Origin: Sulfotelmatobacter sp963788225
Lineage (GTDB): Bacteria > Acidobacteriota > Terriglobia > Terriglobales > Acidobacteriaceae
Direction: 5' to 3'
DNA: 64,000 bases
Assembly (NCBI GenBank): GCA_963788225.1
Contig: CAWBGI010000002.1
Coordinates: forward strand, 1,302,001 to 1,366,000
The translations under genes and the position numbers were made by a program. The stretch's first letter is position 1. Every line of letters begins with the position of its first letter. Shown piece by piece: positions 25,226 to 34,862 of the stretch. The notes beneath the pieces are model-generated. The model did no database searches. It had not been told where the DNA came from and saw only the letters and a program-made list of their open reading frames with translations.

Positions 25226-27223
25226 GTGCGCTGGGAACTGGCTGAGGAGGATCCAGTTCGAGTGCAAAGCCTGGCTGCCGCCCTTCGCGATCTGCCCGAG
25301 TTCCTACCCCGTTCAAAGGGTTCTCCTCTTCATACGCTGGCGCGCCTGCTTATCCGGCGGGGCTTGACCGAGCGTGATGCCGCGGCTCGCTTTCTTTTTC
25401 CCTCCGTTGCCCACTTGCATGCCCCCGAGCGAATGACTGGCTTACGCGCCGCTGTCGACCGCATCGATGCAGCGATCGAACGCAACGAACCCATCCTGAT
25501 CTACGGTGACTACGACGTGGACGGCACCATGGCGATCATCATTCTCAAGACCGCCATCGAACTCTGTGGAGGTGCGGCTGATTTTCACGTGCCGCACCGC
25601 ATTCGCGAAGGCTACGATCTGCGCGACGATGTAATCGAGCGCGCGGCGGCAGCGGGCATTCGCCTCATCATCAGCGTCGATATGGGGATCCGCGCATTTA
25701 CTCCGGCCGCCACCGCGCAACGGCTGGGCGTCGATCTCATTGTCACCGATCATCACTTGCCCGGCCCGGACGGCGTGCCCAATGCGCTGGCGGTGGTCAA
25801 TCCCAATCAGGCGGGATGCGAATATCCGTACAAGCAGCTTTGCGGGGCGGGCGTAGCCTTCAAAGTGGCGCAGGGATTGATGCAACGCCGCATGGACGCA
25901 AAAGATCACGCGCGCATGCTGCAATCGTTCATGAAAGTCGTGGCCATCGCGACCATCGCCGACGCCGTGCCGCTGACCGGCGAGAATCGCGTGTTTGCCA
26001 AGCTCGGCCTCGAGGCACTGCGCCGCGCCGTGAATCCAGGACTGAAAGCGCTGCTGGAAGTGGCTCAGATTTCGAGCAAACGTTCGCCGACTTCCACCGA
26101 AGTTGCCTTTCGCATCGCGCCGCGCATCAACGCCGCCGGGCGCATGGACGTTGCCCGCGACGTGATCGAGTTATTCAGCGTGAAAGACTCCGACCGCGCC
26201 CGGTTGCTGGCTGGGAAGCTTGATCGCTTGAATGCCGAACGTCAGGAAGAAGAGCGCCGCATCCTGCGCTCGATTGACGAGCGCATCAGCGGCGACCCCG
26301 CGCTGTGCGAGGCCTACTGCATCGTGGTCGATGGCGAGGGCTGGCACCGCGGCGTCATTGGCATCGCGGCCACACGCGTGGTCGAGCGCTACCACCGGCC
26401 CGCGATCGTAATCGCCCGCGAGGGCGAGGAGGCGTTTGGCTCGGGCCGCTCGATCCGCCCGTTTCATCTGCTCGAAGCCGTCGAGTCGTCGCATGCTCTG
26501 TTCACGCGCTACGGCGGACACTCTCACGCCTGCGGCTTCGCCATGCCGTCAGCGAACGTGCCTCAACTGCGAGCTGAACTGGACGCCTTCGCCCGAAACC
26601 GGCTGAGCCTGGCAGATTTCGATCCTGTGCTAGATGTGGAGGCGGAACTCTATCTCGATGAAATTACTCCGGAACTGTATCAGGTGCTGCGTCTGCTCGA
26701 GCCTTATGGAACCGGCAATCACGAACCCGCATTCAGCGCCCGAGGAGTTCGCCTGATTGCGCCTCCGAAAATTTTGAAAGACAAACACATCAAGCTCAAA
26801 CTGAAAGCGGGAGAGGACGACAGCCACCAATTCTGCCCCCAAGTGTCCCAAGAAAATCCTGGTTACGAGGATCTCTCAGCAGTCGCGATCCTCACCACGC
26901 CACGCTGTCACCCGGATGGCGCAGCCATAAGCCGTGCCGACAAAGCCGAAGCTAAGGGTTTTCAACTGAGAACTGAGAACCGAGAACTGAGAACTAGGGT
27001 GAGAACTGTCTTCGACGCCCTGGGCTGGCACATGGCCGAACGCCTGCAGCAGTCGCCGCTCCTGGCTGGCGACGCCATCGACATCGCCTTCACCATCGGC
27101 CACAACGACCATCCCGACTTCGGCGGACTGGAACTGTCGCTGCGGGATTTCAGGACTTGTCCGACCGCAGTGCCGACACTCGATTCCGATGAAACCGAAG
27201 CCGCGAAACCCGAGATAGGCTAG
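25226..27223 (+). CDS. recJ: Single-stranded-DNA-specific exonuclease RecJ
   Basis: RecJ degrades ssDNA 5'-3' in repair and recombination. The DHH phosphoesterase motifs are visible: LIYGDYDVDGT (motif I), ISVDMGI (II), LIVTDHHLPGPDG (III, DHH), and DHHA1 with YGGHSHACGFAM. The GTG at 25226 sits two bases after the upstream stop. At 665 residues it is about 100 longer than usual. Part of the excess is a segment of about 60 residues (about 532-594) inside the OB-fold region, between HIKLKLKAGEDD and FDALGWHMAERL. Its DNA (26821-27008) includes an intergenic-type repeat translated as TENRELRTRVRT. Downstream motifs stay in frame, so the gene may still be functional. Confidence 0.9.
   Translation: MRWELAEEDPVRVQSLAAALRDLPEFLPRSKGSPLHTLARLLIRRGLTERDAAARFLFPSVAHLHAPERMTGLRAAVDRIDAAIERNEPILIYGDYDVDGTMAIIILKTAIELCGGAADFHVPHRIREGYDLRDDVIERAAAAGIRLIISVDMGIRAFTPAATAQRLGVDLIVTDHHLPGPDGVPNALAVVNPNQAGCEYPYKQLCGAGVAFKVAQGLMQRRMDAKDHARMLQSFMKVVAIATIADAVPLTGENRVFAKLGLEALRRAVNPGLKALLEVAQISSKRSPTSTEVAFRIAPRINAAGRMDVARDVIELFSVKDSDRARLLAGKLDRLNAERQEEERRILRSIDERISGDPALCEAYCIVVDGEGWHRGVIGIAATRVVERYHRPAIVIAREGEEAFGSGRSIRPFHLLEAVESSHALFTRYGGHSHACGFAMPSANVPQLRAELDAFARNRLSLADFDPVLDVEAELYLDEITPELYQVLRLLEPYGTGNHEPAFSARGVRLIAPPKILKDKHIKLKLKAGEDDSHQFCPQVSQENPGYEDLSAVAILTTPRCHPDGAAISRADKAEAKGFQLRTENRELRTRVRTVFDALGWHMAERLQQSPLLAGDAIDIAFTIGHNDHPDFGGLELSLRDFRTCPTAVPTLDSDETEAAKPEIG
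26963..27009 (+). repeat. Short tandem repeat inside recJ
   Basis: Five copies of GAGAACTG/GAGAACCG-like units (CAACTGAGAACTGAGAACC followed by similar units) of the kind otherwise seen between genes lie in the recJ coding frame. The open frame is kept through it. Confidence 0.65.
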
Positions 27224-27291
27224 GCGCACCGCACCCGACCTTCATGCAACGCAAGTGCTAGACTTGCGCTTCTCAAGAACCGGAGGTGTCT

Positions 27292-29700
27292 ATGCGTCTT
27301 TCAACTCTGGCTGTGCTGGCTGCCTTCTCGATGAGCCCTGTTTCCTGGGCCCAGAAAAAACCTGAACCTCACAAGCCTTCTCTTGCTGGCCCTACGGCAC
27401 CTGCGACCAGTGACTCTTCTTCGCGGCTGCCCGTCAAACGCGTTGTTCTTTATAAGAACGGTGTGGGCTATTTTGAGCATACGGCGCGGGTTCACGGTAC
27501 ACAGGATCTGAGCATCGACTTCACGACGGCGCAGCTCAACGACGTGCTGAAGTCGCTGACGGCAGTCGATCTTGGGGAGGGCCGGGTTTCATCGGTTCGC
27601 TACAACTCGATCGCGCCGCTGGATGAGCGGCTGAAGTCGCTGAGGCTGCCGTTTGGCGAGCAGGTGACGCAAGCCGAATATCTTCTGGCTCTGCGCGGGG
27701 CGCGCGTGGAAGTGCGCAGCGGTTCGGCGACCGCGGCCGGACGTTTGCTCAGTGTCGAGAAAATCCGCAAGCAGCGCACGAAAGATGATTTCGAGGACGT
27801 AACCGCATTTTCAATCGTGACCGATGCGGGCGAAATGAGGAACTTCGAACTCGGCGCAGGCACGTCGGTCCGCATCGCAGAGCGCGAACTTACCGATGAA
27901 GTTGGCCGCTACCTCGGCCTTATTGGTTCTTCCCGCGCCCGCGACGTACGGCGCATGAGCTTCACTGCGGCCGGCGCGGGCGACCGCGATATCTTCGTCA
28001 GCTACATCAGCGAGGTGCCCATCTGGAAGAGCACTTACCGCATTCTGTTTTCCGACAAGCCCGGCGACAAGCCGCTGTTGCAGGGCTGGGCGATCGTCGA
28101 CAACACCATCGGTGAAGACTGGAAAGACGTTCAGCTTTCGCTGGTCGCCGGCGCGCCGCAATCTTTCATCCAAAACATCTCTCAGCCTTTCTATGCTCGG
28201 CGGCCCGTGGTGCCGCTGCCGGAATCGGTGATGCTGACGCCGCAGTCGCACGAAGCCACGGTAGAGACGGACCGATTGCAGACATATGCCAAGCTCTCGG
28301 GCGGCGTAGGATCCGGCTCGGGGGGCGGAGTCGGAGGCGGTGTCTTCCGTGCCTCGAATGCCACGACGGCCCTGTCGGGAATCGTGAAAGATCCCTCGGG
28401 AGCGGTCGTTTCCGGAGCTCATGTAACCGTGCGCAACGAAGAAACTGGCGGTTCGCAGGTTGCCTACACCGACCGGCAAGGCCGTTACAGCTTCACTGAC
28501 ATCCAGCCGGGCAACTCGGCAATCTTCGTGAGCGCTCCCGGCTTTCAGCGCTTCAACTTGTCCAACGTGTATATCGGCGTCGGCCGTACGAACGAGATCG
28601 ATGCGACGCTGAATGTGGGCGCTGCCAGCGAAACGGTCGAGGTGACAGGCGCGGCGCCGACGCTGCAGACCGAAACTGCGGAGATCGCCACTGTGGCTGG
28701 CAAGCAGGGCTCCGAAGCCGAAGGCAAATCCGCTGGAGATTTTTTCGAATACAAAATCAAGCAAAAGATAACCATCGGCAAGAACCAGTCGGCTCTCGTG
28801 CCGATTCTGCAGGCTCACATCGACGCCGAGAAGGTGACACTTTGGAATGAGGCCTCGGCCCCACTGCGTGCGTTGTGGATCAAGAACACCACCGGCCAGG
28901 TGCTGGACCAGGGTTCGTTCAACGTGCTGGAGGCCGACACTTTCGCGGGGGAAGGAATTTTAGAAACCATCCACCCGGAGGAGCGGCGTTTGCTCTCGTA
29001 CGCGGCGGATTCCGCGGTGCACGTGAAATACACAACCGACGAAACTGAAAAGCCATTTAGCCGCGTGCGCATCGCCAAGGGCATCATGCTGCTCACCAAA
29101 GAGCAGCGCAAGTCGAACAAGTTCACCATCCGGAACGCCGACACAGAGCCGCGCCAGGTCATCGTGGAATATCCGGCGGAAAAGGAATGGACTCTTACAC
29201 CCGCCACTCCAAAGCCGGAAGAATCTTCGGAGTCGTATCACCGCTTCCGGGTTCCGGTCGACGCCGGCAAAACGGCGGAGCTGACGGTTGAGTCCGTCCA
29301 TCCGGAGGAGACTCGCTACGAGTTGACCAATCTCGACGAGGAGGAAGTCGCGCTCCTTGTGGAACAGAAGCGCACGACTCCCGCCATGCAGCAGGCCTTC
29401 GACCGCATCTTGAAACAGAAGGAGAAGGTCGATGAGATTTCCAACCAGATGGCCGAGCGCCAGCGTGAGAGCGACCAGATTGCAGCCGACCAGAGTCGCA
29501 TCCGCGAGAATATGAAGGCGTTGAAAGGAAGCTCCGAGGAAAAAGCCCTGTTGCAGCGCTACGTCGGACAACTTGACGCGCAAGAGAACCGCCTCGCGGC
29601 TCTGCGTAAGGAGTCCAGCGATCTTGCGGCCCAGCAAGCCCAGGCCAGGACTGAACTGGATCGCATCATCATGGAAGTGAGTGTGCAGGAGACTTTCTAG
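27292..29700 (+). CDS. Exported DUF4139 protein with an inserted carboxypeptidase-regulatory domain
   Basis: After a signal peptide (MRLSTLAVLAAFSMSPVSWAQ) the N-terminal part (KRVVLYKNGVGYFEHTARV, ISEVPIWKSTYRILF, LQGWAIVDNTIGEDW) and C-terminal part (FEYKIKQKITIGKNQSALVP, SAPLRALWIKNTTG, VEYPAEKEWTL, a coiled coil at the end) form a DUF4139-type protein. At about residues 357-480 it is split by a Gly-rich linker and a module typical of Oar/TonB-dependent receptors: GIVKDPSGAVVSGAHVTVRN, TDRQGRYSFTDIQPG, ASETVEVTGAAPTLQTE. ATG 27292 lies five bases after GGAGG; a GTG at 27286 overlaps the ribosome-binding site. Probably periplasmic or outer-membrane associated; function unknown. Confidence 0.75.
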   Translation: MRLSTLAVLAAFSMSPVSWAQKKPEPHKPSLAGPTAPATSDSSSRLPVKRVVLYKNGVGYFEHTARVHGTQDLSIDFTTAQLNDVLKSLTAVDLGEGRVSSVRYNSIAPLDERLKSLRLPFGEQVTQAEYLLALRGARVEVRSGSATAAGRLLSVEKIRKQRTKDDFEDVTAFSIVTDAGEMRNFELGAGTSVRIAERELTDEVGRYLGLIGSSRARDVRRMSFTAAGAGDRDIFVSYISEVPIWKSTYRILFSDKPGDKPLLQGWAIVDNTIGEDWKDVQLSLVAGAPQSFIQNISQPFYARRPVVPLPESVMLTPQSHEATVETDRLQTYAKLSGGVGSGSGGGVGGGVFRASNATTALSGIVKDPSGAVVSGAHVTVRNEETGGSQVAYTDRQGRYSFTDIQPGNSAIFVSAPGFQRFNLSNVYIGVGRTNEIDATLNVGAASETVEVTGAAPTLQTETAEIATVAGKQGSEAEGKSAGDFFEYKIKQKITIGKNQSALVPILQAHIDAEKVTLWNEASAPLRALWIKNTTGQVLDQGSFNVLEADTFAGEGILETIHPEERRLLSYAADSAVHVKYTTDETEKPFSRVRIAKGIMLLTKEQRKSNKFTIRNADTEPRQVIVEYPAEKEWTLTPATPKPEESSESYHRFRVPVDAGKTAELTVESVHPEETRYELTNLDEEEVALLVEQKRTTPAMQQAFDRILKQKEKVDEISNQMAERQRESDQIAADQSRIRENMKALKGSSEEKALLQRYVGQLDAQENRLAALRKESSDLAAQQAQARTELDRIIMEVSVQETF

Positions 29701-29772
29701 ACGAAAGGATGATCGGCGATAGAGACTAGGTGTGTGCGAAAAGCCATATGAGTTGGATTAGACTGAACTTGG

Positions 29773-32202
29773 ATGCCGCTCCCCATCTACCGCCTCCGAC
29801 GCTGGCTGGCCGTGATCGCCGTCCTTTTTATCGCGGTGATTGCCGGGACGTATTTCTACGCCCGCCTGCGCCTGCGTAACGTGTTGCGGGAAGTTCCCAA
29901 CAAGATCGGGATCGACATCAAGCAGACCGCGAACGGGTTTCAGTTTTCCAAGTCAGACGGCAAGCGGACTTTGTTCACCGTCCAGGCAGGTAAGCTCAAG
30001 CAATTCAAGCTGGACGGCAGCGCCGAGCTGCACAACGTCAGCATTGTTCTCTACGGCCGCGATTCCTCCCGCTTCGACCAGATTTACGGGGAGGATTTTT
30101 CCTATGATAAGAAAAGCGGCAACGTTACCGGTCACGGCGAGGTGCAGATCGATCTGGAAGCCAATCCAACCGGCATGGTCGGGCCCGACCAAAGCACGCC
30201 CAGAGAACTCAAGAATCCCATCCACCTCAGAACCAGAGACCTGGTCTTCAACCAGGAAAGCGGCGACGCCACCACCGATGCGCGGGTTGATTTTCACACG
30301 CCGCAGGCCAGCGGTTGGGCTGTGGGCGTGCAGTATTCCGGAAAGACCAACGTGCTCACGCTGGTCTCGCAGGTTCATGTGACGATGGCGGGGAAAAAGG
30401 CCGAGAACCTTGTCGCTACTCACGCCAGAATCACACACGATCCTCATGAAGCGGTGCTGGAGCATCCCCGGCTGCAGAACGAAAGCGGCAACGTTGAAGC
30501 GGAACAGGCAACGTTGATTCTGGGACCAGACAACGAAGTGCAGCGCGTGCTGGCGACAGGAAATGTGAACGCGGAATCCGCCCGAAAGGACGCCGACGTG
30601 CTGCAAGCCCGCGCCGATCAAGGGGAGATGTTGCTTGCCGGCAAGCAAAACCTGCTGCGCACGGCTACGCTCACGGGCAACGTTCACGTCGAGCGCATCG
30701 GATCGCAACCGATGCAAGGCGATGCCGGACGCGCGACCCTCGATTTCCTCGGCCGGAACGAACTCCAAAAGGTGCATGCCATGGATGGCGTTCGCCTTTC
30801 ACAACACAATGCAAGCAGCGGTGCGACTGCGGCAGGTTCATCGGCAAGTTCCACGGCACCCCAGGATTACGACATCGCCGCGCCGATCATCGACTTCTTT
30901 GTCGTAGAAGGAAGCCGCTTGGACCACGCCATAACGTCCGGGGCAGCGAGGATCACGATCACGCCGGCACAGAACTCCAGCGCAGCCGGCCCGCAAGCTT
31001 CTGGCCAGCGAACTGTCATCACCGCGGGGCGGTTCGATGCGAAATTTGCCGCGACTCCCGAAAGCTCAAGCCGGTTAACTTCGATCCACGGCGCGCCCAA
31101 TGCGAAGATCGTCAATCTCGCTCCGGGTCTGCCCGAGCGTGTCAGCACCAGCCAGACGCTCGACGCCACGTTTTTTCCGCAGGGAGGAATTGCGACCGTT
31201 ATCCAGCAGGGAAGCGTCGCATACGACGACGGCCAGGTTCCCAGCAAGCGCACGCAAGCCTGGGCGGAAAAAGCTCTCTACACTCCCGCCGATCGCATCC
31301 TCGTGCTCACCGGCAGTCCGCGCGTCTCCGAAGGCAGCATGGTCACAACCGCCCGAGCGATCCGCATCAATCGCGACACCGACGACGCCTTCGCCGACGG
31401 CAACGTCAAGAGCACGTACAGCGAACTCACCGAGCAGCCAAACGGAGCGTTGCTGGCGTCGGCTTCGCCGATTCATGTGACCGCAACCACCATGACGGCG
31501 CACAACTCGCCCGCAATAGCTCTGTATCAGGGCAATGCGCGCCTGTGGCAGGACGCGAACATCGTAGTCGCTCCCTCCATCCAGTTCGACCGCGACCGCC
31601 GTTTCCTCGTGGCCCAGGGTACGGCTGCGCAACCTGTCTCGACCGTGCTGGTTCAGGGAAAATTGCTTCAGCCAACTAAGATTCAGCCAACTAAAGTTCA
31701 GCCCGCTACCCCTCGGGCCGCGCGAGAAAGTAAAGCAAATGCGGAAAAATCTGAGGAAAAGCCAGGCGACACTGGCTCTGTGGCCATTACATCGGCGCGG
31801 CTGACATATGCCGATGCAGACCGCCTTGCTCATTACGAGGGCAGCGTCGTCGCCAAAGGTGCCAGCTTCACCGCCTCCGCCAACACCATGGACGCTTACC
31901 TTCTGCCTCGCAGCCAAGCCTCCGGCAATCAAACACTTGCCGGTCCTGGACAACTCGATCACATGGTGGCGCAGGGCAACGTTGTTGTCATCCAACCGAC
32001 CCGCCGAGCCGAAGGGCAAACCCTGGTTTACACGGCTTCCGACGACAAATTCGTCCTCACCGGCGGACCTCCTAGCATTTTTGATGCCGAACGTGGCAAG
32101 ATTACCGGGGTTTCGTTGACTTTCTTCAGGGCCGATGATAGGGTGCTCGTAGAAGGCAAGGCAAGTACTCCTGTGGTAACTCAGACCCGAGTGGCCCGAT
32201 AG
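29773..32202 (+). CDS. lptC: LPS export protein: fused LptC-like and repeated LptA/OstA-like domains
   Basis: One N-terminal membrane helix (LAVIAVLFIAVIAGTYFY) anchors the protein in the inner membrane. Residues about 40-200 resemble LptC, and the long remainder contains several LptA/OstA-type beta-jellyroll segments (AENLVATHARITHD, VEAEQATLILGPDNEVQRVL, ATGNVNAESARKDAD, ARLTYADADRLAHYEGSVVA, DHMVAQGNVVVIQP). At 809 residues it would bridge the periplasm, doing the work of LptC and part of LptA in carrying LPS to the outer membrane. It precedes lptB by 12 bases, the classical context. Domain assignment is from context and pattern. Confidence 0.8.
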   Translation: MPLPIYRLRRWLAVIAVLFIAVIAGTYFYARLRLRNVLREVPNKIGIDIKQTANGFQFSKSDGKRTLFTVQAGKLKQFKLDGSAELHNVSIVLYGRDSSRFDQIYGEDFSYDKKSGNVTGHGEVQIDLEANPTGMVGPDQSTPRELKNPIHLRTRDLVFNQESGDATTDARVDFHTPQASGWAVGVQYSGKTNVLTLVSQVHVTMAGKKAENLVATHARITHDPHEAVLEHPRLQNESGNVEAEQATLILGPDNEVQRVLATGNVNAESARKDADVLQARADQGEMLLAGKQNLLRTATLTGNVHVERIGSQPMQGDAGRATLDFLGRNELQKVHAMDGVRLSQHNASSGATAAGSSASSTAPQDYDIAAPIIDFFVVEGSRLDHAITSGAARITITPAQNSSAAGPQASGQRTVITAGRFDAKFAATPESSSRLTSIHGAPNAKIVNLAPGLPERVSTSQTLDATFFPQGGIATVIQQGSVAYDDGQVPSKRTQAWAEKALYTPADRILVLTGSPRVSEGSMVTTARAIRINRDTDDAFADGNVKSTYSELTEQPNGALLASASPIHVTATTMTAHNSPAIALYQGNARLWQDANIVVAPSIQFDRDRRFLVAQGTAAQPVSTVLVQGKLLQPTKIQPTKVQPATPRAARESKANAEKSEEKPGDTGSVAITSARLTYADADRLAHYEGSVVAKGASFTASANTMDAYLLPRSQASGNQTLAGPGQLDHMVAQGNVVVIQPTRRAEGQTLVYTASDDKFVLTGGPPSIFDAERGKITGVSLTFFRADDRVLVEGKASTPVVTQTRVAR

Positions 32203-32214
32203 ATGGCAAGATAA

Positions 32215-32943
32215 ATGCGTACCCTGGCCACAGATGAAATCGGCAAGTCGTATCGTGGCCGGCGCGTCGTAAACGGTGTCAGTCTGCGCGTCGATCAAGG
32301 CGAAGTGGTTGGGCTACTCGGCCCGAACGGCGCAGGCAAGACAACTACTTTTTACGCCATTGTTGGCCTGATCCCCCCTGACACTGGTCGCGTGCTGTAC
32401 GACGACCAGGACATTACTGACGTTCCCATGTATTTGCGGGCACGCCAGTATGGCATCAGCTATCTCCCGCAAGAAGCATCGGTGTTTCGCAAACTCACGG
32501 TGGAAGAAAACATTCTCGCCGTGTTGGAGGCGCAGCCGATGTCGTGGCACGAGCGCCGCGAAAAGATGGAGAAGTTTATCGATGAGCTTGGCTTGGAGCA
32601 CATTCGGCACAATCGCGGCTATGCACTATCCGGCGGCGAGCGCCGGCGCGTGGAAATCGCCCGCTGCCTGTGCATCAATCCCACGTTCATTTTGCTGGAC
32701 GAACCGTTTTCCGGGATCGATCCCATTGCCGTTCTCGACCTGCAGAAAATTATCAGCGGCTTGCGAGCCAGCGGCATCGGAGTGCTGATCACCGATCACA
32801 ACGTGCGCGAAACGCTTTCTGTCACGGATCGCGCCTACATCATCGACGACGGCCGCATCTTCCGCCAGGGCCAGCCCGAGCAGTTGGCAGCCGATCCGGA
32901 AGTGAGGCGAGTGTACCTGGGGGAAAGCTTTTCGCTAGTGTGA
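32215..32943 (+). CDS. lptB: LPS export ABC transporter ATP-binding protein LptB
   Basis: LptB powers LPS extraction by LptFG. Walker A GPNGAGKTTT, the Q-loop in YLPQEASVFRKLTVEENI, signature LSGGERRRVEIAR, Walker B FILLDEPFSGIDP and the H-loop ITDHNVRET are intact, and 242 residues is the usual size. The QEASVFRKLTVEEN block distinguishes LptB from branched-chain amino-acid ATPases. It lies between the lptC/A fusion and rpoN, as in many Gram-negative bacteria. The start is ATG 32215. Confidence 0.95.
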   Translation: MRTLATDEIGKSYRGRRVVNGVSLRVDQGEVVGLLGPNGAGKTTTFYAIVGLIPPDTGRVLYDDQDITDVPMYLRARQYGISYLPQEASVFRKLTVEENILAVLEAQPMSWHERREKMEKFIDELGLEHIRHNRGYALSGGERRRVEIARCLCINPTFILLDEPFSGIDPIAVLDLQKIISGLRASGIGVLITDHNVRETLSVTDRAYIIDDGRIFRQGQPEQLAADPEVRRVYLGESFSLV

Positions 32944-32948
32944 GAAAC

Positions 32949-33038
32949 GTCGTTGGCCGTTCGTCGTTGGTCGTTGGCAAAATCAAAAGCCGGCGACAAC
33001 GATGAATAGCGAACGACCAACGACGAACGACCAACGAC
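32949..33038. repeat. Inverted pair of CGTTGGTCGTT-type repeats abutting rpoN
   Basis: Left arm (32949-32977) is built from GTCGTTGG/CGTTCGTCGTTGG units, right arm (33010-33038) from their complements. The right arm ends at the base before the rpoN ATG. A long hairpin is expected in the lptB-rpoN message. Confidence 0.7.
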
Positions 33039-34859
33039 ATGGTTTTACTTCAGCACAAACTGAGCGTCAAACTATCTCAGCGCCAGATCCTCACCCCGGG
33101 TCTGGTGCAGATGGTGTCTGTCCTCGCGCTCAACAAGCTTGAACTCAAGGACATGATCAACGCCGAGATGGTCGAGAACCCGGTTCTCGAAGAACTGGAA
33201 GATTCCGTCCCGTTGATCGACGAAGTAGGCCGCAAAGAAGAAGACCGCGACCGCCTTACCACCAAGACTTCCACCGAAGAAGCGCCCATCACTGCCGAGA
33301 AGAAGGACCCGTTTGAAGAAATCGATTTTGGGTCCTTCTTCCAGGACTACCTCGACCCTGGCTATCGCACTCGCGGCGAGATGGAAGAGATCGAGCGGCC
33401 GTCGTTTGAAAATTTTCTCTCCCGACCCACCACGCTGACCGACCACCTGGCCTGGCAACTGGGCGCCTTGAGCCTGCGGCGCGAGGTCCGTGAAGCCGCC
33501 GAGCAGATCATCGGCAACCTGAACGAAGATGGCTACCTGATCGCCAGTGACGAGGAGATGCTAGGCGTGGCACCACCTGCGCCTCCCGAGGCCGACGCCG
33601 CGGCCGCAAGAAATATCGTCAGCGAAGCCGCTGCTCTGGGATTAGGGCAAGACGAGGCTCAGAGTGAAGCAATCTCCCAAGACGCTGCGGCAACCGAGTC
33701 AAATGGACCGGTCATTGAATCGAACTCTGCCGAACTCTCGGCCGCGCACGCTAGTGTCGAAAATTCGCCTGGAGAGCCAGAGTTGGCCGCTCCGAGCTTG
33801 CCGGTTGAAGCGTCCGTCAGTTCGCGCGCCGGCGATTCCGCTGCAGCCGCCGCCCCAGCACCCCAGCGCCAAGTCTATAAGTCCACCTTCACCGCTGCCG
33901 ATCTGCAGGAAGCCCTCGAAGTGATTCGCCAGCTCGACCCTCCGGGCGTGGGTTGCCGGACTTTGCGCGAATGCCTGCTTCTCCAGTTGCGCCATCACCA
34001 GCACCAGCTCGCGCTCCACAAAAACGGAGAGAAAAACGGCAACGGAACGGCGCAGGTTCTGCAGGATGCCATCGCCGTTGTCAACCAGCATCTGCGCGCC
34101 CTGCAAGGCAAACAGCATAAGGAAATCGCCAAGGCGATCGGCCGCCCCGCCGACGCCGTGCAGCAGGCCATCGACTACATCCGCACCCTCGATCCCCGCC
34201 CCGGACTGCAGTACAACAAGGTTTCGGCCCGCCTGATCGAGCCCGACGTCGCATTCATCAAGCACGGCGACGAGTGGCTCGTCCTCATGAACGACGACGA
34301 TCTTCCCCAGCTTCGCCTCAACCCAGCCTACAAGCGACTGCTCACGCGCGACACCAACGACAAAAATACTCGGGACTATGTGAAGGAGCGTTACAAGAGC
34401 GCCATCCAGCTCATCAAGAACATCGAGCAGCGCAAGCAGACCATCACCAAAGTCTGTTACTGTATCGTCGCGCGCCAGCAGGACTTTCTGGAAAAAGGCA
34501 TCGATCACTTGAAGCCCATGATGATCAAGGAAGTCGCCGAAGAAATCGGCGTCCATCCATCCACCGTGAGCCGCGCCGTGGCCAGCAAATACGCTCACAC
34601 ACCGCAGGGCGTATTCGAGTTGCGTTACTTCTTCAGTGAGAGCGTGCAAGGGCCGGAGGGCGGCAACACGAGTTTGCTGATCCTCAAGCGCCGCGTCAAA
34701 AAGCTGATCGACGAGGAGGACCCCGCCCGTCCGCTGACCGACGAGCAACTCACCCGCATCCTGCAATCGCAAGGCATTCAAGTAACGCGCCGAACGGTGG
34801 CGAAATACCGGGAAGACATGCGCATTCCGAGCACCCATCAGCGCAGGGTAAAGGAATGA
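33039..34859 (+). CDS. rpoN: RNA polymerase sigma-54 factor
   Basis: Region I (LSVKLSQRQILTPGLVQMVS ... ELKDMINAEMVENPVLEELE) binds activators, and region III carries the core-binding and DNA-binding parts (YKSAIQLIKNIEQRKQTITK, EVAEEIGVHPSTVSRAVASK) ending in the RpoN box RRTVAKYRE at 584-592. The protein is 606 residues, about 120 longer than usual, because of an Ala/Ser/Glu-rich, low-complexity linker at about 178-278 inside the core-binding domain. It directly follows a repeat hairpin and has no Shine-Dalgarno. A sigma-54 activator lies at 44-46 kb. Confidence 0.95.
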   Translation: MVLLQHKLSVKLSQRQILTPGLVQMVSVLALNKLELKDMINAEMVENPVLEELEDSVPLIDEVGRKEEDRDRLTTKTSTEEAPITAEKKDPFEEIDFGSFFQDYLDPGYRTRGEMEEIERPSFENFLSRPTTLTDHLAWQLGALSLRREVREAAEQIIGNLNEDGYLIASDEEMLGVAPPAPPEADAAAARNIVSEAAALGLGQDEAQSEAISQDAAATESNGPVIESNSAELSAAHASVENSPGEPELAAPSLPVEASVSSRAGDSAAAAAPAPQRQVYKSTFTAADLQEALEVIRQLDPPGVGCRTLRECLLLQLRHHQHQLALHKNGEKNGNGTAQVLQDAIAVVNQHLRALQGKQHKEIAKAIGRPADAVQQAIDYIRTLDPRPGLQYNKVSARLIEPDVAFIKHGDEWLVLMNDDDLPQLRLNPAYKRLLTRDTNDKNTRDYVKERYKSAIQLIKNIEQRKQTITKVCYCIVARQQDFLEKGIDHLKPMMIKEVAEEIGVHPSTVSRAVASKYAHTPQGVFELRYFFSESVQGPEGGNTSLLILKRRVKKLIDEEDPARPLTDEQLTRILQSQGIQVTRRTVAKYREDMRIPSTHQRRVKE

Positions 34860-34862
34860 AGA

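Noticed and set aside
31075..32298. 407-codon minus-strand frame
   Set aside because: Antisense of the lptC/A-like gene; no recognisable motif.
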